Shown one piece after another: positions 1-7,725 of a DNA stretch of 32,960 nt. The stretch comes from Planctomycetota bacterium (GTDB taxonomy: Bacteria > Planctomycetota > Planctomycetia > Pirellulales > Pirellulaceae): NCBI GenBank assembly GCA_026692905.1, contig JAPLNL010000004.1, forward strand, positions 1 through 32,960, written 5' to 3'. Position 1 is the first letter of the stretch. Each line of letters opens with the position of its first letter. Below the pieces are notes generated by a model that saw only the letters and a program-made list of their open reading frames with translations, searched no databases and was not told the DNA's origin. The position numbers were made by a program, and so were the translations under genes.

Positions 1-603
1 AGACTTGTTCTTGATATCCGGCTGGGCTCCTTCGGGGATGCGAGTCATCCCTTCATGGAACGTGAACGAAGAACGGCCCCGCGTGAGGCTCGGTCGGATG
101 GCCGGGTCGAGCCGCTCCGTCTTGCTGTTGTCAATCGGCAGCACGTTGTACTTGGCCGCCTCCGCGTAGAAGAGCAGTTGCATGTCCTTTAGCTTGTCCG
201 GCATTTTCGCGGCCAGATCGTCGGCCTGCGAGAAGTCCTTGTTCACGTCGTACAGTTCCCAATTGTAGCCTGTGATTTCGTCCGCCTTCGAGCCGGCGGA
301 ATCCCACGGTGCGCCCACTGGGGTGGTGCAGGCGACCCAGCCATCGTTGTAGATCGCCCGATTGGCGAGCAATTCGAAGTATTGCTTCGTCCGCCGGTCA
401 GGCGCTTTTGCGTCGGCGAAGGTGAACGACATGCTGACGCCCTCGATCGGTTTCTGGGCCACTCCATTGACGGATGCCGGCTGCGAGACGCCAGCTACAT
501 CCAAGATTGTTGGCACGATGTCGATGCAATGGTGGAATTGGCTGCGGAGCTCGCCCTTGGCAGCGATTCCCTTGGGCCGGGAGTAACGGTTCCACCCCTG
601 GCA
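1..603 (-). pseudogene. Arylsulfatase C-terminal part, 5'-truncated
   Basis: The minus-strand frame is open from 603 to the window edge and reads as the C-terminal half of a type I sulfatase. Diagnostic stretches are PKGIAAKGELRSQFHH, DIVPTILDVAGV, NGVAQKPIEGVS and NRAIYNDGWVACTTP, which are characteristic of large bacterial arylsulfatases. The family hydrolyses sulfate esters of polysaccharides in the periplasm, and planctomycetes carry many copies. An in-frame TGA at 604-606 sits directly before the homologous part. No start codon, signal peptide or catalytic C-x-P-x-R segment precedes it, so the whole N-terminal catalytic half is missing. The gene continues past position 1, so its 3' end cannot be judged. 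The truncation makes a functional enzyme very unlikely. An assembly error is the alternative. Confidence 0.85.
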
Positions 604-840
604 TCAATGCAAATCGTCGTCGGTCCGATTAAGGATTCGATTAACGCGTTCGATCCGACGGGAACCTGGCAACAACCAAGCCAAGGTGACCTAGCAAATT
701 TGCATGTTGGCTATGGGAGTTAATGCAGCCGAAGCATGAATTTAGCTTTTTTCAAGTGGCCGCTGCAAATCCTTCAAGCGACAGAAGGATGCTCACCGAT
801 AGAACCGGATAAATTAGATTCTTTACATTACTTCCTTCTC
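604..840. other. Non-coding junction region between sulfatase remnant and membrane protein
   Basis: About 240 bases directly upstream of the broken sulfatase. I recognise no gene. The plus strand stays open across the sulfatase remnant and on to 723 in one frame, but that frame is antisense to the sulfatase and its tail matches nothing I know. The missing sulfatase 5' part was probably replaced by this sequence. Confidence 0.4.
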
Positions 841-1371
841 ATGAAAACATCATCAATGTACCAAACTGTCTATACGAAAGAGTATGGGGAAATTCGCTTT
901 GGATGGATTCGTTTGCTCTATGCATGTACGGCAACGCTCGGCATTACGGTCGGAATGACGATGTTGATCGCACCTGAGTTCTCGCGAAAAATCGTTGGTT
1001 TCCCCTTCCGACTACCGGAAGAAGACCCGATCGTTTACGGGGCCCTTGCGGGAATATGGACAACGATCGGCTTCGTTTGCCTGCTGGGCTTACGATCTCC
1101 TTTGAAATTTTTGCCGATATTTGCAATTCAATTTTTCTACAAATTCGCTTGGTTTGCCTTCGTCTTCTTCCCGCTAGCTGCTATCGGTGAGTTTCCTGCC
1201 TATGGATGGGCATCGGCGATCGGAAACCTGATATGGATGATACTGGACATCATCGCGATTCCATGGGGATACCTCTTTGCCACGGACGATCCACTCCGAT
1301 ACTCGACAATCCAAACGGAAATGCATAAATACTCTAGTTCAGAATCTTCTCAAGATCTAAGAGTTACATGA
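841..1371 (+). CDS. Small four-helix membrane protein, unknown function
   Basis: A protein of 176 residues if started at ATG 841. An upstream in-frame start at 736 would add 35 residues of unremarkable sequence, so 841 is preferred; no strong ribosome binding site decides it. Hydrophobic segments are visible at about residues 23-43, 65-84, 92-113 and 122-145, separated by short loops, with a polar C-terminal tail after residue 150 rich in serine and glutamine. This is the layout of a small integral membrane protein of the DoxX-like or similar four-helix type, but I do not see a family signature that names it. It stands alone on the plus strand between degraded genes and overlaps by 22 bases the end of a small minus-strand frame. 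Confidence 0.65.
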   Translation: MKTSSMYQTVYTKEYGEIRFGWIRLLYACTATLGITVGMTMLIAPEFSRKIVGFPFRLPEEDPIVYGALAGIWTTIGFVCLLGLRSPLKFLPIFAIQFFYKFAWFAFVFFPLAAIGEFPAYGWASAIGNLIWMILDIIAIPWGYLFATDDPLRYSTIQTEMHKYSSSESSQDLRVT

Positions 1372-1478
1372 TCGCGATAAAGGGTCCCCAAGCGGGGATT
1401 GTCACCGAATGTCTCAATGTTTCTGACATCGGCTTCGACTCCAGGAGCAAGATGTACGTAGGCAATGATTCGCGACAT
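1350..1478 (-). CDS. Possible 42-residue small protein
   Basis: A short frame beginning MSRIIAYVHLAPGVEAD and ending RDHVTLRS. Its ATG lies two bases after the TAA that ends the preceding minus-strand frame (stop at 1481-1483), a spacing seen in translationally coupled genes. Its end overlaps the end of the convergent membrane protein gene by 22 bases. The composition looks protein-like, but I recognise no family and the length gives little statistical support. It may equally be a remnant of a longer gene. Confidence 0.25.
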   Translation of the reverse strand: MSRIIAYVHLAPGVEADVRNIETFGDNPRLGTLYRDHVTLRS

Positions 1479-1480
1479 CT

Positions 1481-1820
1481 TTAGTTCTTTTTCGTCTGAA
1501 GTCCGTTGGATGCTTTTAGTGCTACGTCATCAATTCTTCCAATGACTTGGCCATTGATATCGGCGACCAGTATCTTCGTTAAGCTACTATCAAAGCTTAA
1601 CTTGAAATCCTGATCGTCAAATTTTTGCCCAGATTTTTTTTCGTAGAGCTTCGCAAACTCACTCCAGTAAACGGCTTCTTTATAGCGTCGATACACATCA
1701 TTCGCTTGCATGCGAGTCAGTGCCCTTGGGCTCTTTACTGCTTGTCTGCTGACCGTTTGCAATCGGAGTCACTACCATTAGGAGAATTGCCGCTTGGCAA
1801 CAAAGCAATAACCGGTCCAT
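1481..1820 (-). pseudogene. Small secreted protein, apparently frameshifted
   Basis: Two overlapping minus-strand frames look like halves of one gene. The first starts at ATG 1820 with a clear Sec signal peptide (MDRLLLCCQAAILLMVVTPI, then ANGQQ) and stops at 1698 after 40 codons. The second, in another frame, is open from 1762 down to the TAA at 1481 and contains a charged mature-type sequence (NDVYRRYKEAVYWSEFAK onward, ending LQTKKN). A single-base slip between about 1762 and 1700 would join signal peptide and mature part into a secreted protein of roughly 100-115 residues. No family is recognised. A sequencing error could produce the same picture. Confidence 0.45.
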
Positions 1821-2190
1821 TAACGTTCGGATATCCAGCCACCAGCCAGTACCGATCGCGCCCGTTGATGACATCCGCTTCGATCAACATCAAAGGACCA
1901 TGACAGATGGCAGCTACGGGCTTGTGCGCATCGAAGAACGAGCGGACAAACTGAACTGATTCGTGATCCAATCGAAGCGCATCGGGACTAAACACCCCAC
2001 CCGGCAACACGAGCGCATCCCGCGAATGCAGTGCCAGTTCACGCAGTCTGAGAAACGAGACCGTGTTTCGATTGGGATTCGACAGGCGGTATCCTTGTTG
2101 TGATGATTGTATTGCTAAGTGTGTATCCCACGTTATCGTTAGCTCTTGGATTTGCACAACGCCGCTGGAAATCGGGGCGAAACTTCTCAA
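1735..2190 (-). pseudogene. DJ-1/PfpI family fragment (type 1 glutamine amidotransferase-like)
   Basis: The middle of this 151-codon frame is unmistakably DJ-1/PfpI: DALVLPGGVFSPDALRLD at residues 58-75, then VRSFFDAHKPVAAICHGP at 82-99 with the nucleophile cysteine at residue 96, then LIEADVINGR. Family members (about 170-190 residues; deglycase/protease-like or stress proteins) begin with a beta strand of the type K-V-L-I-L and end with further conserved strands. Here the first 55 residues and everything after about residue 110 do not match the family, so only some 55 conserved residues survive. The tail overlaps the signal peptide of the next frame. It diverges from the repair cassette starting at 2212. 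Probably a non-functional remnant fused to unrelated sequence. Confidence 0.65.
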
Positions 2191-2211
2191 AAAGCAATTG
2201 GCAGTGTTTTC

Positions 2212-3285
2212 ATGAACAATTTCTTGGAGTATACCTCACAAGGTCTGTACTGTATTCCCGGGGATTTTCACATTGATCCCCATTCACAAGTCGAGCGCGC
2301 CGTAGTCACCCATGCGCATTCCGATCACGCTCCCTGGGGCTGCCACAAGTATCTTGCCGCAAAGCCTTGTGAACAGTTACTAAGACTTAGAATGAGTCCG
2401 GAGGCGGAGTTCCGATTTATTCCCTATGGCGAAGCGCTAAGCGTTGGCGGAGTTCGAGTCAGCTTTCACCCTGCAGGTCACATTCTAGGCTCGGCCCAAA
2501 TCCGGCTTGAGTATCAAGGCCAAGTCGGCTTGATCACGGGCGACTATAAATTTGGAACGGATCCGACGTGCGAAGCTTGGCACCCCGTTCGGTGTCACTG
2601 GATGATTAGCGAGTCCACATTTGGGTTACCTATTTATCGCTGGCCATCTCAAGAGAGCGTCTTCCAGTCGATAAACAAGTGGTGGCAAGAGAGTCGTGAT
2701 GAGGGCAATTGTTGCTTGCTCTACGGATACGCTATTGGCAAGAGCCAGCGATTGCTTGCAGGACTCGATCCGACCATCGGCAAGATCTATTGCCATGGAG
2801 CTGTCGAGAAAGGCAACGAAGCCTATCGCCGGACGGGTATTGCACTACCAGAAACAACGTATGTAGGTTCGGTTACTGGCAAGCACGATTGGCGGGGGGC
2901 GATGGTTGTTGCTGTACCAAGTGTTCATGGAACACCATGGGTAAAGAAATTTGGACGTTGCAGTACAGCCATGGCAAGCGGCTGGATGGCGGTGCGTGGA
3001 GCTCGCCGACGTCGATCCGTCGACCGAGGCTTTGTCCTAAGCGACCATGTCGACTGGCCATCTCTCTTGACTGCTATCGACGCATGCAATCCCGAGACGG
3101 TTTGGTTGACGCATGGTTACACTGCTTCGGTCGCTCGCTATCTCGTCGAACAAAGACGCGATGCGCGAGTACTCGATTCGCGAGGCCGTAGCGAAGTGGA
3201 CCAGGACGCCGCTGACGAAGATGCCTCCAACGAAAGGACCAACGACAGCATCGATCCATTTTCGGGCGAGGCAAAGACACCATGA
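2212..3285 (+). CDS. Ligase-associated MBL-fold DNA exonuclease
   Basis: A 357-residue metallo-beta-lactamase/beta-CASP-type nuclease of the ligase-associated exonuclease family. It is expected to trim DNA ends, using two metal ions, before ligation. The start region GLYCIPGDFHIDP is typical and is followed by the metal motif THAHSDHA (residues 33-40), PAGHILGSAQ with H90, and TGDYKFG with D111. Further family marks are YGYAIGKSQRLL (171-182), LSDHVDW, and VWLTHGY near the C-terminus. ATG 2212 was chosen because homology begins a few residues later; the upstream in-frame start at 2146 would overlap the divergent PfpI frame. The last four bases overlap the start of the ligase (ATGA), indicating translational coupling. 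This is the first gene of a four-gene cassette. Confidence 0.93.
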   Translation: MNNFLEYTSQGLYCIPGDFHIDPHSQVERAVVTHAHSDHAPWGCHKYLAAKPCEQLLRLRMSPEAEFRFIPYGEALSVGGVRVSFHPAGHILGSAQIRLEYQGQVGLITGDYKFGTDPTCEAWHPVRCHWMISESTFGLPIYRWPSQESVFQSINKWWQESRDEGNCCLLYGYAIGKSQRLLAGLDPTIGKIYCHGAVEKGNEAYRRTGIALPETTYVGSVTGKHDWRGAMVVAVPSVHGTPWVKKFGRCSTAMASGWMAVRGARRRRSVDRGFVLSDHVDWPSLLTAIDACNPETVWLTHGYTASVARYLVEQRRDARVLDSRGRSEVDQDAADEDASNERTNDSIDPFSGEAKTP

Positions 3286-4883
3286 TACGTTTTGCTACCT
3301 TGTTTGATGCGATTGATCGAACGACCAAAACGAACGAAAAGCTAGCCGCTCTCGTACAGTACTTTGGTCATTCAAGCCATGCCGATGCTGCGTGGGCGGC
3401 ATACTTTCTCTGCGGATACAAACTTAGACAATTGGTACCGACGAAGTTGCTTCGCATTTGGGCGGCCGAGGAAGCGAATATTCCATCCTGGCTTTTCGAA
3501 GAGTCCTATCATTCGGTTGGAGACTTAGCCGAAACCTTAACCTTGATTGTTCCGCCTGGAGAAATGCTGGATGATCTCTCACTATCGCATTGGGTTGAAC
3601 AGCGATTGATGCCGCTACGAACAATGGAAGAAGCCGATCAACGCAACGCTGTGATTGCGATTTGGCAGCAATCACCTATGCAGGTGCGTTTGGTGATCCT
3701 GAAGTTGATTACAGGAGCGTTCCGGGTGGGTGTGAGCAAATCCATTGTGACGCGCGCCATTGCAGAACATGCTGGCGTATCGTCCGATGTTATCTCGCAT
3801 CGACTGATGGGTGTATGGAAACCTACGGCGTCGTTCTTCGAAGACCTGATCTCGAAAGAGGTGCAAGATACGATCGTTAGCCAGCCGTTTCCCTTTTGCC
3901 TTGCGCATCCGATCGACCATGAACTTGGCCCTGAAAGCATCGGACCCGCAAAAGACTTTGCGGCGGAGTGGAAGTGGGACGGAATACGCGGTCAAGTGAT
4001 TCGACGCAATGAACAGGTGTTCATTTGGTCGCGAGGCGAGGATCTAATGGAGAACCGCTGGCCCGAGATCGAATCGGCTGCTCAACTATTGCCTAACGGC
4101 ACAGTTTTGGATGGGGAGATCTTGGCGTCGCTTGGCGAGAATCAAGTTCTTCCGTTCGCCAAGCTTCAAAAGCGTATTGGGCGAAAGACAGTAAGCAACA
4201 AACTGTTGAAAGAAGTTCCTGTTGTATTCCAGGCATTTGATCTACTTCAAGACGCCGGTGAAGATATTCGATCCCGACCGTATTCTGAACGCAGGCTGCG
4301 GCTTGACCGATTGCTATCGACCATCGATCATCCGAGCCTTGAGCGCACGCAGCTTCTTCTAGGAACTACTTGGGATGAGTGGGCGAAAATACGCGATCGA
4401 AGCCGCGAGACAAACGCCGAAGGATTAATGCTGAAGCGTTTGGATGCAAGCTACGAAGTCGGCCGAGTACGCGGTGTTTGGTGGAAATGGAAGGTATCGC
4501 CGTACACGATTGATGCTGTTCTCATCTATGCGCAAAAAGGACATGGAAAACGATCGGGGCTTTATACGGACTATACGTTCGCGCTTTGGGAGGGTGAAAC
4601 ATTGGTCCCCTTTGCAAAGGCCTATAGTGGACTCGATGATTCGGAAATCAAAGACGTTGATAAGTTTGTCCGGCAGAACACTCGCGAGTCTTTTGGCCCA
4701 GTGCGAAGCGTTGCACCGGCGTTAGTCATGGAGATTGCTTTTGAAGGTTTACAACGTAGTCCACGCCACAAAAGCGGAATCGCGACGCGGTTCCCAAGAA
4801 TTGTTCGCTGGAGACACGACAAAAAACCCGAGGACGCGAATACACTCGCCGAGCTAATGGATTTGTTGCCTTCGATAGAGTAG
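3282..4883 (+). CDS. Ligase-associated ATP-dependent DNA ligase
   Basis: A 533-residue ATP-dependent DNA ligase. The N-terminal alpha-helical DNA-binding domain covers roughly residues 1-200. The nucleotidyltransferase domain follows: motif I EWKWDGIRGQ with the adenylated lysine K231, the RGED element (251-254), motif III VFQAFDLL (315-322), motif IV EGLMLKR (380-386) and motif V WWKWK (400-404). A C-terminal OB-fold completes it. The enzyme seals nicks through a lysine-AMP and then an AMP-DNA intermediate. Length and motif set match the clustered ligase family seen in many bacteria beside an MBL exonuclease, an Lhr-type helicase and a phosphoesterase. The start codon overlaps the exonuclease stop, and six bases separate its stop from the helicase start. 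All catalytic residues are present, so it is expected to be active. Confidence 0.95.
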   Translation: MIRFATLFDAIDRTTKTNEKLAALVQYFGHSSHADAAWAAYFLCGYKLRQLVPTKLLRIWAAEEANIPSWLFEESYHSVGDLAETLTLIVPPGEMLDDLSLSHWVEQRLMPLRTMEEADQRNAVIAIWQQSPMQVRLVILKLITGAFRVGVSKSIVTRAIAEHAGVSSDVISHRLMGVWKPTASFFEDLISKEVQDTIVSQPFPFCLAHPIDHELGPESIGPAKDFAAEWKWDGIRGQVIRRNEQVFIWSRGEDLMENRWPEIESAAQLLPNGTVLDGEILASLGENQVLPFAKLQKRIGRKTVSNKLLKEVPVVFQAFDLLQDAGEDIRSRPYSERRLRLDRLLSTIDHPSLERTQLLLGTTWDEWAKIRDRSRETNAEGLMLKRLDASYEVGRVRGVWWKWKVSPYTIDAVLIYAQKGHGKRSGLYTDYTFALWEGETLVPFAKAYSGLDDSEIKDVDKFVRQNTRESFGPVRSVAPALVMEIAFEGLQRSPRHKSGIATRFPRIVRWRHDKKPEDANTLAELMDLLPSIE

Positions 4884-4889
4884 GAGTTA

Positions 4890-7637
4890 TTGAAATCGCA
4901 TTCCGTTTTGAGCCTGAGGCGCTATCGGGCCGTCCCACTTTCGAAAATGAAATTGCTGGCAATTTCGGGAGGGCGAGGCTCCTGCCGAGCTGGCGACTCA
5001 TGGCTCAGCAGGAGCTTCGCCCTCCCGTCAATGAAAATGCAGGCTTGGAATGTGGGAAGAACTCCTAGTCGACTAAAGCAACCAAGTAAACCGGCTAGTG
5101 CTTCAAGCTCAAAACGACTCCAGAGATTACCAAACTCCAAATTGACCAATCCCACCCCACTACAAACGGTTCGCGATTACTTTGCCAGCAATGGACAAAA
5201 GCCCTTTCGTTTTCAGATGGAAGCGTGGAAAGCCTATGCTGAAGGGCACAGCGGTTTGGTTCATTCGGCCACAGGTACTGGAAAGACATTGGCGGTTTGG
5301 CTAGGACCGATTCTCGCTTGGCTTAAACGGAACAAGACTAGAAGCGATTGGAATTCAAAGAATCCGCCGGCTCTTCGCGTCTTATGGATAACACCTCTTC
5401 GAGCGCTAGCGGCAGATACGGAAAATGCTCTTCGTGCCCCCATCGAAGCCATGGGACTGCCCTGGCTCCTAGAATCTCGTACTGGCGATAGTAGCGCCAG
5501 CATCAAAGCGAAACAACTCAAGCGCTTGCCAACCGCCTTGATTACAACTCCCGAGAGTCTTTGCCTGCTCCTGACGCATGCAGCCTTGCAGCCGCAGTTG
5601 AGTGCCATCGAGGGAGTCATAGTAGATGAATGGCACGAACTGCTCGGAAGCAAACGCGGTATTCAAGTTGAATTGGCGTTGGCACGAATTCGCAAGCTCA
5701 ACCCGTCTCTTCGAACTTGGGGCCTATCCGCAACACTGGGCAACCTCACCGAGGCTGGCAAAGCACTTATTGGATGCAAATCAACGCAACCTAGCAAAAT
5801 AATTCAGGGCACAACGAAAAAGCGATTGCGACTCGATTCCTTGATTCCGGACAGGATGGAACGCTTCCCATGGTCTGGACATATTGGGTCTAGCATGGTT
5901 CCTCAAGCTGCCAGGGAGATCGAGGGGGTTAGAAGTGCGCTCGTCTTCGCCAATACCCGATCGCAAACGGAGATTTGGTATCAACACCTGTTGCAATGTC
6001 GACCTGATTGGGCGGGTCAAATCGCAGTGCACCATGGCTCACTCGATACGAGTGTAAGAGAGTGGGTCGAGAACGGATTGCGAGAAGGCAAGCTCCGAGC
6101 GGTTGTCTGTACGAGTAGCCTTGACTTAGGGGTCGATTTTTCAGCGGTCGACCTCGTTCTTCAAGTTGGCAGTCCCAAAGGTTCCGCTCGTTTGCTTCAG
6201 CGCGCGGGCCGCAGCGGGCACCAACCCGGAGCCGAGAGTCGCCTGATTTTCGTGCCGACGAATGCCTTGGAGTTGATCGAGCTTGCTGCCGCCAAGGATG
6301 CGATCCAACATGGCAAGATGGAAGCTCGGCCGCTTCTCAATAAGCCCTTGGATGTCTTGGTACAACACGCGGTCACGATCGCCATCGGTGGAGGTTTTGC
6401 TTCCGAAGACTTGCTCGAAGAAGTCAGAACGACCCAAGCGTTTCAATCTCTGACCGATGACGAATGGCAATGGGTACTCGATTTTATCGTTCGGGGCGGT
6501 AGCTCACTCAACGCATACCCCGAGTTTCATCGCGTCCAGGTGGAAAATAATCGGTATCAAGTGTCGATGCGTCGCGTGATAACTCTCCACCGCCTGAACA
6601 TTGGCACAATCGTTTCCGATACCGCGATGAAGGTTAAATACATGAGCGGCAACACGATCGGTACCGTCGAAGAAAGCTTTATCTCCAAGCTCAAGCAGGG
6701 AGATAAATTTCTGTTCGCGGGCAAACTAGTTGAGCTGGCGATCGTCCGAGATAATGTCGCATACGTCAAGCGTTCGAAAGGAACACCTGATGCAATTCCG
6801 CGTTGGATGGGAGGACGCATGCCACTATCGAGCGAGTTGAGCGCTGCGTTGCGTGAGAAGATTCACGAAGCATCAGACGGAGACTTGAAAGGTCCCGAGA
6901 TGAAATCCTTGAAAGGTCTATTCGAACTGCAGCAACGCTGGAGCATTTTGCCGAGAACGAACGAGCTTTTGATCGAGGTGATTCACGAGCGGTCCGGCTA
7001 CCAAGTGTTCTTGTTCCCGTTTGAAGGACGGCTGGTGCATGAGGGAATGGCTTCGGTGTTGGCATATCGCTTGACGCGGCAGCAGCGAACCACCATAAGC
7101 ATGGCATGCAACGACTACGGTATTGTATTGCAATCACCTCACGCGATCCCAATTGAGAAAGCCATTGTCGAGGGCCTATTTTCGCCCGAGCGACTTGAGG
7201 ACGATGTTCGCCAGAGTATGAACGCAACGGAAATGGCCAAGCGGCAGTTTCGTCAAATTGCGAGGGTTTCCGGTTTGATCCAAGCTGGCTTGCCCGGTCG
7301 GAGAAAGAGCGCCAGCCACATTCAAGCCAGTAGCAATCTTTTTTTTGATGCCTTTAGCGAACACGATCCTGGGAATCTATTGCTAGAGCAGTGTCGCCGT
7401 GAGGTACTTGAACAACAATTAGAATGGAGTCGGCTAAGTCGTGCACTGGAGCGTATGCAGGAAGGCAAGATAAAGATGATGTACCCACCAAAGGTAACGC
7501 CACTAGCATTTTCGCTGTTGGTTGATAAGTTGAGAGAACGAGTGAGCAGCGAGACTTTAGTCGAACGTGTGGCACGCATGCAAAAGGCACTGGAAACCGC
7601 CGCTGGGGACGAGGTAGCAAAGGCTTCCAGCCTATGA
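4890..7637 (+). CDS. Ligase-associated DEXH-box helicase (Lhr-core type)
   Basis: A 915-residue superfamily 2 helicase. Visible are the Walker A motif SATGTGKT (126-133), motif II DEWHE (246-250), motif III GLSATLGN (278-285) and motif VI QRAGRSGH (437-444), followed by the winged-helix and Lhr-core regions. It is a 3'-5' ATP-driven DNA unwinding motor that partners the exonuclease, ligase and phosphoesterase of this cassette. The start is taken as TTG 4890 because GGAG at 4883-4886 lies just upstream. Homology to the family begins only near residue 90 (TPLQTVRDYFASNG). The preceding region contains an in-frame palindromic repeat encoding GGRGSCRAGDSW, so the true start may be downstream, for example ATG 5031. 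The last residues (VAKASSL) come from a second palindromic repeat. Confidence 0.93.
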   Translation: MKSHSVLSLRRYRAVPLSKMKLLAISGGRGSCRAGDSWLSRSFALPSMKMQAWNVGRTPSRLKQPSKPASASSSKRLQRLPNSKLTNPTPLQTVRDYFASNGQKPFRFQMEAWKAYAEGHSGLVHSATGTGKTLAVWLGPILAWLKRNKTRSDWNSKNPPALRVLWITPLRALAADTENALRAPIEAMGLPWLLESRTGDSSASIKAKQLKRLPTALITTPESLCLLLTHAALQPQLSAIEGVIVDEWHELLGSKRGIQVELALARIRKLNPSLRTWGLSATLGNLTEAGKALIGCKSTQPSKIIQGTTKKRLRLDSLIPDRMERFPWSGHIGSSMVPQAAREIEGVRSALVFANTRSQTEIWYQHLLQCRPDWAGQIAVHHGSLDTSVREWVENGLREGKLRAVVCTSSLDLGVDFSAVDLVLQVGSPKGSARLLQRAGRSGHQPGAESRLIFVPTNALELIELAAAKDAIQHGKMEARPLLNKPLDVLVQHAVTIAIGGGFASEDLLEEVRTTQAFQSLTDDEWQWVLDFIVRGGSSLNAYPEFHRVQVENNRYQVSMRRVITLHRLNIGTIVSDTAMKVKYMSGNTIGTVEESFISKLKQGDKFLFAGKLVELAIVRDNVAYVKRSKGTPDAIPRWMGGRMPLSSELSAALREKIHEASDGDLKGPEMKSLKGLFELQQRWSILPRTNELLIEVIHERSGYQVFLFPFEGRLVHEGMASVLAYRLTRQQRTTISMACNDYGIVLQSPHAIPIEKAIVEGLFSPERLEDDVRQSMNATEMAKRQFRQIARVSGLIQAGLPGRRKSASHIQASSNLFFDAFSEHDPGNLLLEQCRREVLEQQLEWSRLSRALERMQEGKIKMMYPPKVTPLAFSLLVDKLRERVSSETLVERVARMQKALETAAGDEVAKASSL
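4966..5027. repeat. Planctomycete-style palindromic repeat inside helicase 5' coding region
   Basis: Two 25-base arms (4966-4990 and 5003-5027) are inverted copies differing at two positions, with a 12-base loop. The left arm runs CGGGAGGGCGAGGCTCCTGC and onward. In the helicase frame it is read as GGRGSCRAGDSW and so on, a peptide I associate with repeats scattered through Pirellulaceae genomes. It looks like a REP/MITE-like element that landed in or near the helicase start without breaking the frame. Confidence 0.8.
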
Positions 7638-7665
7638 AATGCCCCTGACCACAGGCTGGAAGCCT
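7621..7665. repeat. Perfect 13-bp inverted repeat at helicase stop
   Basis: The arms AGGCTTCCAGCCT (7621-7633) and AGGCTGGAAGCCT (7653-7665) are exact reverse complements around a 19-base loop. The helicase stop TGA (7635-7637) lies in the loop, so the final codons are repeat-derived. The outer bases (CACAGGCTGGAAGCCTATGC) match a palindrome that I know as frequent in planctomycetes. It might act as a weak hairpin between helicase and phosphoesterase, but there is no T-run typical of an intrinsic terminator. Confidence 0.75.
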
Positions 7666-7679
7666 ATGCCACCTTCAGG

Positions 7680-7707
7680 CTTGTCCCCAATGACTTGTCC
7701 CCAATGA
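7680..7707. repeat. Tandem duplication of CTTGTCCCCAATGA
   Basis: Two exact head-to-tail copies of a 14-base unit (7680-7693, 7694-7707) in the 88-base gap between helicase and phosphoesterase. Short tandem copies arise by slippage. No coding role is visible. Confidence 0.85.
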
Positions 7708-7725
7708 CTATCCACAGATACTAAA

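Noticed and set aside
2709-3191. A 160-codon plus-strand frame inside the exonuclease gene
   Set aside because: Shadow frame of the exonuclease, whose motifs continue through the same bases. It is cysteine/arginine-rich without similarity.
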